Shown: positions 32,160-40,461 of the stretch, piece by piece | How positions within the stretch are numbered: position 1 is the stretch's first letter | How the letters are laid out: the number at the start of each line of letters is the position of its first letter | Origin: Novosphingobium sp. | Lineage (GTDB): Bacteria > Pseudomonadota > Alphaproteobacteria > Sphingomonadales > Sphingomonadaceae | Assembly: GCA_024236175.1 (NCBI GenBank) | Contig: JACKKY010000001.1 | Span: 1,612,001 to 1,676,000 of the forward strand | Length of the DNA: 64,000 bases | Direction of reading: 5' to 3' | Position numbers and translations under genes: made by a program | Notes under the pieces: generated by a model | Seen by the model: only the letters and a program-made list of their open reading frames with translations | The model's database searches: none | Told to the model about the DNA's origin: nothing

Positions 32160-34406
32160 CTACTTTTCGGTTGCCGAATAGACTCCGTCCCAGTCCTCCG
32201 GCGGAGGCGCCAGCGCCAAGGCAGCGACGCGCTCCCGATATAGAGCATGTACCCGTCCCAGCCCCAAGTTTTTCGCGTCTGCTTCGGTTTCGTCAAGCCA
32301 TTGCGTGGCGCTTTCCCAGTTCTTTGAACGATAAGCTTGGAGCATCGCCGCATGCTTTTCGGCAAAGCGCTGGAAATCTGCGGTCTGGGCGATGCGCTCG
32401 TCGCCGACGAGCGCCGAAATTTCCTCCGGCGCGTCGCGGCCGATGACGCGCACGAGGTCGATGACCACCGTCGCGAACTGCGGAATCTTTTGCGCGAGCG
32501 CGCTGCCGATCGCGATCTGCACGCCGTAGAACTTGGTCTGGCCTTCGATTCGCGATGCGAGATTCACGGTGTCGCCGATCAGCGAGTAGCTGAGCCGCTG
32601 GGCCGAACCCATGTTGCCGACGCAGCACGGTCCGGAATTGAGGCCGATGCCGATCTTGACGTCGCCCGGCCACGGCTCCTCGTCCTGCTCGGGCATTTCC
32701 GCGTTGAGCCGCTCCAGCTCCCGGATCATGCCCAGCGATGCCCGCGCCGCGTTCTCGTACTGGTCGGGATCGTCGAGCGGCGCGTTCCAGAAGGCGAGGA
32801 TCGCATCGCCGATGAACTTGTCGATGGTCGCCCGCCGCTCGAGCAGGACGTTGCACATCGGGGTGAGGAAGGCGATCAGGAAGCGGATGATGTCCTGCGG
32901 CGGCAGCTTCTCGGAAATGCGCGAGAAGCTGCGGATGTCGCAGAACAGCACGGTCATCTGCCGTTCCTCGCCGCCCAGCTCCAGCTGGCCGGGATCGTCG
33001 GCGATGCGCTTGACCAGTTCGGGTGAAAGGTAGCGGTCGAACGCCTGGTGGATGTAGCTGCGCCGCTTCTCCTCGCGGTAGTAGGTGACGACCGTCTCGG
33101 TGACGTAGACGGCCAGCACCGCCAGCAGCGGGTAGGTGGGATCCAGCAGGAAGCGGTGGCCGGTGAAGGCGTACCAGCTTCCGGCCAGGGTTGCGCCTCC
33201 CAGCGCGATGCCGAACGCCGCGCCGCGGGCCGCGCCGAGCCTGGGCAGCAGCAGGACCAGCAACAGCCCCAGCGCCAGCACCAGCGAACGCTCCAGCCCC
33301 ACCGCCCAGTCGGGCCTGGTCAGATACTTGCCGAGAATGATCTGCTCGGCCGCCTGAGCATGGACCATCACGCCGAGGTCGCGGTCCTGGATCGGCGTCG
33401 AGACGAGGTCGCGCAGGCCGATCGCCCCGGCGCCGACGAAAAGGATATGGCCGCCGAACCGCTCCGCCATCTCGTCCGGCGACAGCTCTCCGGAAAGGAC
33501 TTGCCAGGCCGGCACGATCCGGTCCGGTTGCGGCCTCGTGTAGTACATCCACAGCGCGCCGCTCTCGGTGGTCGGCACTTCGAACTGGCCGACCTTGATC
33601 GAAACGACTTCGCTTTCCTTGCGGCCGCCGCCGAACGTGCCGCTGCCGTCGCTGCTCTTGACGAAGATCGCACCCGCTCCCTGCGCGACGCGCAGCGCCT
33701 CGAGCGAGAGGGAAGGCAGCAGCTGGTCGCCTTGCCGCATCAGCAGCGGGGCCTTGCGGATGATGCCGTCGCTGTCTCCGGCCAGCGTGACCGATCCGTT
33801 GCCCACGGCGGCCTGTTCCAGTTCGGCAAGCGGCAGCACGGCATTGCGGTAGGCGGGTACGGCCGATCCGGGAGGCGTGCCCGATACCGCGAATCCCGCC
33901 TTGGGGATCGCCTGGACGCGGCGCGGGTCGTTGGTGAGGAAGAAACCGGTGACGATCGGCTGTTCGCCGAAAGCCCGGGCAAGCTGCTCGTCGTTGTCGG
34001 GCAGGCTTTCGAGCGTCGCCAGCGTGCGCGCATCGCCGTCCACCCGGCGCAGCCGCTCGGCGATGCGCGGGGGCGACGTGCGGTCGGGTTCGGAAAAGAC
34101 GATGTCGAGTGCGATCACTGCGGCGCCGGCCTGGGTCAGCCGGTCGGTCAGCAGGGCGATCTCGGTGCGCGGCCAGGGCCACTGGCCGTAGCGGCGGATC
34201 GATTCCTCGTCGATGTCGATCACCCGCACCGGCGCCGGCTCGTAGTCGCGCGGCGCGGCGCGCAGATAGGCGTCGAAGACGAGCTGGCCGACGCGTGTCA
34301 GGGGCGCGAAGCCGGCCAATTGCAAGGCGAAAACGGCAAGCAGCGCCAGCGCGCCGGGCAGCACGGCGGCCATCCAGCTCGTCTTGGCGATGCGGAAAGG
34401 TTGCAT
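32160..34406 (-). CDS. CHASE2-domain adenylate cyclase
   Basis: A 748-residue membrane cyclase making a cyclic nucleotide, most likely cAMP. One N-terminal helix (12-31) precedes an extracytoplasmic CHASE2 sensor domain (about 35-330; VRVIDIDEESIRRYGQWPWPR, ALDIVFSEPDR, ILFVGAGAIGLRDLVSTPI). Three further helices (about 365-430) lead to the class III cyclase domain (about 475-660) with both metal aspartates (LFCDIRSF; KFIGDAILAFWN), the base-contacting Lys in that motif and GDTVNLASRIE. It appears catalytically intact. It heads the minus-strand operon of cytochromes and porin, and a TPR-barrel/FecR pair diverges from it. CHASE2 proteins often pair with FecR-domain proteins. Confidence 0.93.
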   Translation of the reverse strand: MQPFRIAKTSWMAAVLPGALALLAVFALQLAGFAPLTRVGQLVFDAYLRAAPRDYEPAPVRVIDIDEESIRRYGQWPWPRTEIALLTDRLTQAGAAVIALDIVFSEPDRTSPPRIAERLRRVDGDARTLATLESLPDNDEQLARAFGEQPIVTGFFLTNDPRRVQAIPKAGFAVSGTPPGSAVPAYRNAVLPLAELEQAAVGNGSVTLAGDSDGIIRKAPLLMRQGDQLLPSLSLEALRVAQGAGAIFVKSSDGSGTFGGGRKESEVVSIKVGQFEVPTTESGALWMYYTRPQPDRIVPAWQVLSGELSPDEMAERFGGHILFVGAGAIGLRDLVSTPIQDRDLGVMVHAQAAEQIILGKYLTRPDWAVGLERSLVLALGLLLVLLLPRLGAARGAAFGIALGGATLAGSWYAFTGHRFLLDPTYPLLAVLAVYVTETVVTYYREEKRRSYIHQAFDRYLSPELVKRIADDPGQLELGGEERQMTVLFCDIRSFSRISEKLPPQDIIRFLIAFLTPMCNVLLERRATIDKFIGDAILAFWNAPLDDPDQYENAARASLGMIRELERLNAEMPEQDEEPWPGDVKIGIGLNSGPCCVGNMGSAQRLSYSLIGDTVNLASRIEGQTKFYGVQIAIGSALAQKIPQFATVVIDLVRVIGRDAPEEISALVGDERIAQTADFQRFAEKHAAMLQAYRSKNWESATQWLDETEADAKNLGLGRVHALYRERVAALALAPPPEDWDGVYSATEK

Positions 34407-34527
34407 GCTGCGTTGCCCCGTTCTTTCTGACTCCGTGCGAACTTGCAGGAAAATCGCTTCCGGAAAAAGACGTAGTTGCTATTGAGGGTCATTGTCCGCG
34501 TCGCATTGGTCGACGCTGGAAAGGGGC

Positions 34528-35805
34528 ATGATGCGCAAATTATCCGCGAGGCTGCATTCCGGGCTGGCCTCGATCACCATGCTGGGCCTGTGTTGTGCCG
34601 GGCCGGCCTTCGCCCAGGAAACCGAGGGCGGCGCGCCCGAGGCAGACACCATCGAAGCGCTGGAAGCGCTGAGCGAACAGTCCATGTCCGCCGATTCGGC
34701 GATGGCGCTGGCGCGCCGGCAGGCGGAAGCGGGCGACCTGATGGCGGCGGCGGCGACGCTGGAGCGCGCGCTCATCGTCGACGAGCAGGCGGACGACGCG
34801 CGGCTGGCCTATGCGGCGATCCTGTGCCGGCTCGACGACCGGCAGTCCGCCCGTCTCGAGCTGGAGATCTTGAGCGGCCGCAATGCCAGTGCATCGGCCT
34901 GGGACGAGGTGGCTGCGGCCTGCGGCTCCGGCATGGCCAGGAAACGCAGCAGGACGCGGATGTGGGGCCAGGTTTCGGCAGGCATTTCATATGAAGGCGA
35001 CGCGCTGGGATCCTTCCGCATCACGCCGGACCAGTTCTTTCCCGAAATGCGCGAAGACGGACTCTCCTTCGTCGGCAGCGCGCGGCTGAGCGGCCGCAGG
35101 GGCAGCGATGCCGCCCATGCCTATCTCGATGCCCGGTTCCAGACGCGCAACAGCCTGTCGGGGCCGCAGTCCGATTTCCAGTTCGGCGAACTGGCCGTCG
35201 GTTTCGGTAGTTTCCGCGGCGACGCGCGGCTGTCGGCCGGGGGCGTGATCCGGCGCGGCTGGCTCAACGACGTGCATTTCGTCAAGGAATACGGCGGGGA
35301 AGCGGAAGTCGGCTTTCGCGCCGGAGTCAACGGGCGCGCCGCCATCCGCGGCGAAGTCGTCAAGCAGGAATTCGCCGACAACGACAGCACCGGCTTCCAT
35401 TACGATCTCGCGGCAAGTTACGAAGGGCGATCGGCATCGCGGCTCGCCTGGTTCGTCGGCGCGGGGGTCGAACTGAAGGACGCGCGGCTCACCACCGCGA
35501 GATATTTCGCATGGCGCATGTCCGGTGCTCTGGAGATGCCGCTTGGCGACAAGGGCGTCTATGCGCGGATTTCATCGTCGCTGCGCTTCGTCGATTTCAA
35601 GACCGACGCGGCATCGCTGCCGCGCAAGGATACGCGGCTGTTCAATCGGCTGGCGATCGGCGCGCCCCTGGGTATCGACGGGCTGTACCTCGAAGGTGCG
35701 GGCACATATGCCTACCGGGACTACAACGTCGCGAGCCAGCTGCGCGACTACCGCAGCTTCGGAGGCGACCTGCGGTTGATCTGGCATTTCGGGTCGGGGA
35801 GGTAA
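34528..35805 (+). CDS. Exported TPR plus beta-barrel protein
   Basis: A 425-residue protein. ATG at 34528 (MMRKLSARLHSGLAS) is preceded by AAGGGG and gives a clean signal peptide ending AFA. Residues 45-140 form TPR-like helices (ALARRQAEAGDLMAAAATLE and a second repeat). The rest alternates in beta strands and ends LRLIWHFGSGR, as in an outer-membrane barrel. The TPR-then-barrel order resembles Slam/DUF560 outer-membrane proteins that move lipoproteins to the surface, although this protein is shorter. It diverges from the cyclase gene and lies 4 bp before the FecR-domain gene, so the two are likely cotranscribed. Confidence 0.65.
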   Translation: MMRKLSARLHSGLASITMLGLCCAGPAFAQETEGGAPEADTIEALEALSEQSMSADSAMALARRQAEAGDLMAAAATLERALIVDEQADDARLAYAAILCRLDDRQSARLELEILSGRNASASAWDEVAAACGSGMARKRSRTRMWGQVSAGISYEGDALGSFRITPDQFFPEMREDGLSFVGSARLSGRRGSDAAHAYLDARFQTRNSLSGPQSDFQFGELAVGFGSFRGDARLSAGGVIRRGWLNDVHFVKEYGGEAEVGFRAGVNGRAAIRGEVVKQEFADNDSTGFHYDLAASYEGRSASRLAWFVGAGVELKDARLTTARYFAWRMSGALEMPLGDKGVYARISSSLRFVDFKTDAASLPRKDTRLFNRLAIGAPLGIDGLYLEGAGTYAYRDYNVASQLRDYRSFGGDLRLIWHFGSGR

Positions 35806-35809
35806 GGTG

Positions 35810-36655
35810 ATGAAGCCGTTCGACACTCCGCTTGCGATTTTCCTCGCCGCGCTCCTTGCGGCCATCGGTTTCTCTCCGGCGGCGGCGCAAGTCGTCGGCG
35901 TGACCGCTGCCCTGCGCAACGAGGTGCGCATGACCAGCGCCGCCGATTCCCGGATGCATGAGGCCCGCCTCAAGGAACGGGTCGCCCTCGGCAACGATAT
36001 CGCCACCGGCAAGGCGAGCATGGCGCAGCTCCTGCTGCTCGACAGGACCAGCTTCTCGGTCGGCTCCAGCGCCAGGGTGCGCATCGACCGGTTCGTCTAC
36101 GACCCACGCCAGAAGGCGAGCTCGATGACCGGATCGGTCGCCAAGGGCGCCTTCCGCTTCATGTCCGGCAGCGCGCTACGCCGCGGCAAGGAAAAGTCAT
36201 CGGTCCGCACGCCGGTCGCCACGATCGGCATCCGCGGCACCATTTTCGAAGGCGTCGTCGGCGAAGAGGCGGTCAGGATCGCCCGCCGCGAGGGGCTGAT
36301 CGGGCCCAATGACGCCGTCGATCCCGAGGGCGCGACGCTGGTCGTGCTGCGCGGGCCGGGCAGCGGTGCCGAAGGCGGCATGCAAACCGGCGCGATCGAC
36401 GTCACCGCCAACGGCGTGACCGTGCCGGTCGAGCAGCCGGGACAGGCGGTATTCGTCGCGCGTTCGGACGAGAACCCCGTCGGGCCCTTCGTGCTGCGGG
36501 ACCGGGCCGTGGCCGCGCTCCATTCCCTCCTGCGCGCGGAACCGCTGCCCGAAGAAGAGGAATGGTGGACGTCCGATCTGGTCACCGACCGCCAGTTCGA
36601 ATGTTCCGACACCGACCGGGGCGGCGCGACCTTCTGGTGCCACGAAATGCAATAG
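35810..36655 (+). CDS. FecR-domain exported protein
   Basis: A 281-residue protein with signal peptide (to AAAQ) and an N-terminal FecR domain (RLKERVALGNDIATG, AQLLLLDRTSFSVGSSARVR, VRTPVATIGIRGTIFEG). It is not a sigma-regulator-type FecR: no cytoplasmic segment precedes the domain. FecR-domain proteins of this sort occur next to CHASE2 cyclases and may be the ligand-binding or sensing partner. The ATG at 35810 follows GGGGAGGTAAGG; a GTG 3 bp earlier is also possible. The C terminus has a conserved-looking Cys pair (FECSD, FWCHEMQ). Confidence 0.8.
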   Translation: MKPFDTPLAIFLAALLAAIGFSPAAAQVVGVTAALRNEVRMTSAADSRMHEARLKERVALGNDIATGKASMAQLLLLDRTSFSVGSSARVRIDRFVYDPRQKASSMTGSVAKGAFRFMSGSALRRGKEKSSVRTPVATIGIRGTIFEGVVGEEAVRIARREGLIGPNDAVDPEGATLVVLRGPGSGAEGGMQTGAIDVTANGVTVPVEQPGQAVFVARSDENPVGPFVLRDRAVAALHSLLRAEPLPEEEEWWTSDLVTDRQFECSDTDRGGATFWCHEMQ

Positions 36656-36727
36656 GTGCGTGCGGCGCCAAAGCCGCCACCGAGGCTTTCCGGCAGTGAT
36701 CGGGTTGCGACCGACGGACCGGACATC

Positions 36728-36748
36728 CGGGTTTCGACAAACCCGTTT
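36728..36748 (+). terminator. Terminator after the FecR-domain gene
   Basis: A perfect 7-bp stem (CGGGTTT, loop CGAC, AAACCCG) followed by TTT lies 73 bp after the FecR stop. It probably separates this unit from the efflux genes downstream. Confidence 0.55.
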
Positions 36749-36802
36749 GCCGGGTTCCATGCCCGGTGATACAGGCTGGCTCAGATGTTCGGGAGGAAAC
36801 GA

Positions 36803-36844
36803 ATGCACCTTGGCGATGGGGGGGTGGCATGCCGGCTTGGATAA
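36803..36844 (+). CDS. Candidate 13-codon leader peptide overlapping the adaptor start
   Basis: An ATG at 36803 sits 5 bp after GGGAGGA, the best ribosome-binding site in this area, but opens a frame of only 13 codons (MHLGDGGVACRLG) that ends in TAA at 36842, inside the start of the HlyD/EmrA gene in another frame. The adaptor's own start at 36829 has a weak site. Translation of the leader could open or couple the downstream start. Confidence 0.35.
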   Translation: MHLGDGGVACRLG

Positions 36845-37926
36845 GGAAGTTCGGCATAGGGTTGCTGGTGCTGGCGTTGATCGCCGCCGTTGCCATCTAT
36901 GCCTATTACGACAGGCATATCCGCTACTTCCAGGAAACCAACGATGCGAGGATCGAGGCCGACCAGGTCGCGATCAGCTCGAAACTTGCCGGCTATGTGC
37001 GGACTGTGGCGGTCGAGGACAACCAGCCGGTCGAGCAGGGCGCCCTGCTGGTCGAGATCGAACAGGTCGATTTCCGCACCCGGATGAATGAAACCCAGGC
37101 CGACATCGCTTCGGCGCGCGCGGCCGAGGGCGCCGCGCAGGCGTCGCAGCTGGAAAGCCGGGCGGCCGTTGCCCAGGCCCGGGCCGCCTTGCGGTCCGCT
37201 CAGGCCGGCTTCGCTTTCGCGGATCGTGAAGTCGATCGCTATCGCCCGCTCGTCGCGGCAGGAGCGGAACCCCAGTCGCGGCTTTCGCAGCTGATCGCCG
37301 AGCGCGACCGCGCGGCGGCGGAAGTCGACGCCCAGAAAGCCGCGCTGGCCCGTGCGCAGCAGCGCGTGGAGACGCTCGCCGCGCAGGCAAAGAGCGCAAC
37401 GGCGCAGCTCGGGGCGGCGCGCGTTCGCCAGCAGGCGGCGGCCAACGACCTTGCCTCCACGCAGATCGTGACGCCGATTGCCGGCAAGGTCGCGAACCGC
37501 ACCGTGCGCGTCGGCCAGTATGTCCAGCCCGGACAGCGGCTGATGACGATCGTGCCGGCCGACGGGTTCTATGTCGTCGCCAATTTCAAGGAGACGCAGG
37601 TCGGCCTCATGCGGGCGGGCCAGCCCGCGAAAATCAGCGTCGATGCGCTGCCGGGCGTCGAGTTCCCGGGCGAGGTGACCAGCGTGACTCCCGGTACGGG
37701 CGCGAACTTCTCGCTGATCAAGCCGGAGAACGCGACCGGCAATTTCACCAAGATCGTGCAGCGCGTGCCGGTGCGCATCCGCATCGACGCGGGCCCCACG
37801 GCGCGCAAGGTCCTGTCGCCCGGCATGTCGCTCGTCGTCGAAGTCGATACGCGCGCCAGCAAGGATGAGATCGACGCGATCCGCGACGAGCAGGAGCAGG
37901 CCGCGCAGGAGCGCGCCGGCCAGTGA
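36829..37926 (+). CDS. HlyD/EmrA-type membrane fusion protein
   Basis: A 365-residue periplasmic adaptor of a tripartite efflux pump. An N-terminal membrane helix (8-26) is followed by NDARIEADQVAISSKLAGYV (biotinyl-lipoyl half), a long Ala-rich coiled-coil hairpin (about 85-205), then VTPIAGKVANRTVRVGQYVQ and the beta-barrel domain FYVVANFKETQVGLMRAGQP. This is the EmrA/FusE subfamily. Its stop overlaps the start of the outer-membrane channel gene (GTGA). The usual partner, an EmrB-type MFS exporter or DUF2955/FUSC membrane protein, is not next to it. Confidence 0.92.
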   Translation: MPAWIRKFGIGLLVLALIAAVAIYAYYDRHIRYFQETNDARIEADQVAISSKLAGYVRTVAVEDNQPVEQGALLVEIEQVDFRTRMNETQADIASARAAEGAAQASQLESRAAVAQARAALRSAQAGFAFADREVDRYRPLVAAGAEPQSRLSQLIAERDRAAAEVDAQKAALARAQQRVETLAAQAKSATAQLGAARVRQQAAANDLASTQIVTPIAGKVANRTVRVGQYVQPGQRLMTIVPADGFYVVANFKETQVGLMRAGQPAKISVDALPGVEFPGEVTSVTPGTGANFSLIKPENATGNFTKIVQRVPVRIRIDAGPTARKVLSPGMSLVVEVDTRASKDEIDAIRDEQEQAAQERAGQ

Positions 37927-39329
37927 AGCGGGTTCCCACGAAGCAGGCGGCCGGTCTTGCCATGCTCCCTGCGCTGGCACTGGCGGGGTGCAAGGCCGGG
38001 CCCGACTATGTGCCGCCGCAGCTTCCCGCTAACGGCGGGGCGTTCCTGCGGGCGGGCGATGCCGATGCCGCGGCGCCCGCGGCCCGCTGGTGGGAAGGGC
38101 TCGGCGATCCGCTGCTGACAGGCCTGATCGACAGGGGTCTGGAAAACGAGCCGGGAATCGCCGCTGCCGAAGCGCGCCTGCGCCAGGCGCGGGCCGGCCT
38201 TGCCGCATCCCGCGCGGCCCTGTTCCCCTCGTTTTCGACTTCGGCCCTCTATGTCTACGCCGATCTGCCGGACAACGCCTTCGGTACGTCGGAAGGGAAC
38301 AACGAATTCTATTCGCTGGGCTTCGACGCGCAGTGGGAGCTCGACCTGTGGGGCGGACAGCGCCGGGCGATGGAACGCGCCCGGGCGGGAAGCGCGGCCG
38401 CCGCGGCGGAACTGGCCGATGCGCACGTGCGGCTCTCGGCCGAAATCGCGCGCGCATACACAAGCCTGCGCGCGCGCGAGGCGAGCCTTGCCCTGCTCGA
38501 CCGGCGGCACGGCATCGAGACCCGGCTGGTAGAGATTTCACGCGCGCGGCAGCGCGGCGGCACGGGTACGCGCCAGGAACTGGCCGGCGCATTGCAGCTG
38601 GCCGAGCGCACCGAAGCGGAGCGCGCGGCGATCGCGGCAGACGTCGCTTCGCTGCGCGATGCGCTTGCCGTGCTTACCGGAACCGCGCCCGGTTCGCTGG
38701 ACGATCTGGACAATGCGGAAATCCCGCTTCCGCCCGAGCAGGTCGCCGTCGGCGATCCGGCCGCGATGCTGGCTCGCCGGCCCGATATTCTGGCTGCCGA
38801 GCGCCGGCTGGCTGCTGCCACCGCAGGCATCGGCGTGGAGCAATCCCGGCGCTTTCCGAGCATTTCGCTGATGGGGCTGATCGGCATCGGCGGCACAAGG
38901 CTGGGCGATGCCTTCGATGCCGACCAGGCGGCGACGCTCGCGCTGCCGCAGCTGAGCTGGCGTTTCCTCGACTTCGGCCGCACCGGCGCCGCCGTACGCG
39001 GCGCGAAGGCAGGGCGTGACGCGGCGCTCGCCGACTACGAAGCCAGCGTGCTCGGCGCGTTGCAGGACGTGGAGGCTGCGCTCGCCCGCTTCGGCGCGGC
39101 GCGCATCGGCTTTGCCCGGTCCGCCCAGTCGGCGAACCGCGCGGCCGAAGCCGCCCGGCTGCAGGACATGCGGGCGAAAGCCGGAGCCGCAGCGCCGGCA
39201 GAGGGGCTTCAGGGGCAGCGCGACGCGGTCAACGCCCGGCTGGCGGAAGCCAATGACCGGGCCGGCCTCACGCTGGCCTATGTCGCGCTCGCCAAGTCGC
39301 TGGGGCTGGGCTGGCAGAGGCCGGACTAG
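37923..39329 (+). CDS. NodT-family outer-membrane efflux lipoprotein
   Basis: A 468-residue TolC-like channel. The GTG start at 37923 overlaps the adaptor stop. A lipoprotein signal ends at LAGC, followed by the NodT-type KAGPDYVPP start and RWWEGLGDPLLTGLIDRGL. Two OEP repeats follow, including RRPDILAAERRLAAATAGIG, the family signature. Its stop codon shares the palindrome CTAG with the stop of the convergent esterase gene, so both end on the same four bases. Confidence 0.93.
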   Translation: MKRVPTKQAAGLAMLPALALAGCKAGPDYVPPQLPANGGAFLRAGDADAAAPAARWWEGLGDPLLTGLIDRGLENEPGIAAAEARLRQARAGLAASRAALFPSFSTSALYVYADLPDNAFGTSEGNNEFYSLGFDAQWELDLWGGQRRAMERARAGSAAAAAELADAHVRLSAEIARAYTSLRAREASLALLDRRHGIETRLVEISRARQRGGTGTRQELAGALQLAERTEAERAAIAADVASLRDALAVLTGTAPGSLDDLDNAEIPLPPEQVAVGDPAAMLARRPDILAAERRLAAATAGIGVEQSRRFPSISLMGLIGIGGTRLGDAFDADQAATLALPQLSWRFLDFGRTGAAVRGAKAGRDAALADYEASVLGALQDVEAALARFGAARIGFARSAQSANRAAEAARLQDMRAKAGAAAPAEGLQGQRDAVNARLAEANDRAGLTLAYVALAKSLGLGWQRPD

Positions 39330-40309
39330 CTGGGCGGCAGACCCATGGCCCTTGCCAGGGCCCTGCATTCCAGCTCGTTCTTCTGTTCCACCTGCGGGCT
39401 TCCCGCAGCCAGTCCGAAGCCGTGGTAGCCGCCGGGGATCACATGCAGCTCCACCGGCACGCCGGCCCGTGCGAGGCGGCGCGCATATTCGATATCCTCT
39501 TCGAGGAAGAGATCGAGCGAGCCGACGATGACGAAGGCGGCAGGCAGGCCCGACAGGTCTGCGGCCCGCGCCGGGACCGCCGCGTCGGGCACGTCGGCTC
39601 CGCCGGGCTCCATGCCCAGCAGCGAGCGCCAGCCGAACCTGTTGTGCTCGGCGGTCCAGGCGAACTCGCCGCAATAGGGATGCGGTTCGCCGGCACTGCC
39701 GGTGCGGTCGTCCAGCATCGGCGAATCCAGCAGCTGGAAACAGATTGCCGGTCCGCCTTTCGCGCGGGCGTGCAGCGTCAGCGCCGCGGCGTGGCCGCCG
39801 CCGGCGCTTTCCCCGGAAATCGCGATGCGAGCGGGATCGATCCCCAGGTCTCCGGCATTGTCGTGCATCCAGCACAGCGCCGCGTAGCAATCCTCGACCG
39901 CGCCAGGGAAGGCCGTTTTCGGCGCGAGGCGATAGCTCGTGGCGACGATCGGGCAGCCGAGGATCAGCGCACGCGCGCGATTGGCCGCATCGTTCTGCTC
40001 GGGCGCACCGATGACATAGCCGCCGCCATGGATGTTGAGCAGCGCCGGGCGCTTGCCCGCAGGCATGTCCGGCGGCACGTAAATTAGGATGCGCACGTCG
40101 GGCGCGCCCGACGGGCCGGGAATGAAGCGCTCCTCGCGCCGCACCACTTCCAGCTCGGGCGGTAGTGGCGGCATCATCTCGGCGACGAATTCGACGCGAT
40201 AGGGCTCCAGCCCCTGGCTGAAATCGACATTGGGGAACTGCTCGAGCGCCTCACGCAGCTCGGGCGCCACCAGATGGTGGCTCAACGGTGGCTCGTTCGC
40301 GCCGGGCAT
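39326..40309 (-). CDS. Alpha/beta hydrolase, hormone-sensitive-lipase type esterase
   Basis: A 327-residue esterase of the HSL family (bacterial family IV). The oxyanion motif HGGGYVIG is at about 94-101 and the nucleophile Ser lies in GESAGGG near 172. The Asp is probably in GSLDLFLEED and the His in GGYHGFGLA. There is no signal peptide, so it is cytoplasmic. It may cleave short acyl esters or lactones; the substrate is unknown. It lies about 150 bp downstream of the FixJ-like gene on the same strand but is separated from it by a terminator-like hairpin. Confidence 0.92.
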   Translation of the reverse strand: MPGANEPPLSHHLVAPELREALEQFPNVDFSQGLEPYRVEFVAEMMPPLPPELEVVRREERFIPGPSGAPDVRILIYVPPDMPAGKRPALLNIHGGGYVIGAPEQNDAANRARALILGCPIVATSYRLAPKTAFPGAVEDCYAALCWMHDNAGDLGIDPARIAISGESAGGGHAAALTLHARAKGGPAICFQLLDSPMLDDRTGSAGEPHPYCGEFAWTAEHNRFGWRSLLGMEPGGADVPDAAVPARAADLSGLPAAFVIVGSLDLFLEEDIEYARRLARAGVPVELHVIPGGYHGFGLAAGSPQVEQKNELECRALARAMGLPPS

Positions 40310-40393
40310 CGTGTTCCCCTCCCTCTCGATCGGCCGGCAGCTTGCCCTAGTCCCGCGCCGTTGCCAATCACCTCTTCACGGCAGGGAAAAGGC

Positions 40394-40432
40394 CCGCCCT
40401 TCCCGGCACGACAAAGCGCGCGGGAAGGGCGG
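40394..40432 (-). terminator. Terminator after the FixJ-like regulator gene
   Basis: Twelve-base complementary arms (CCGCCCTTCCCG at 40394 and its complement at 40421-40432) enclose a 15-base loop. Read on the minus strand the hairpin ends in GCCTTTTCCC. It lies about 30 bp past the regulator stop. Confidence 0.6.
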
Positions 40433-40461
40433 AAAGGGCCGCGGGGGTGCGGTTGGGTGTG

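Noticed and set aside
14326..34406. The PycTM effector and the CHASE2 cyclase as one Pycsar defence system
   Set aside because: They lie about 18 kb apart in different operons. The cyclase is a CHASE2 membrane type joined to cytochrome genes, unlike the soluble pyrimidine cyclases beside Pycsar effectors.
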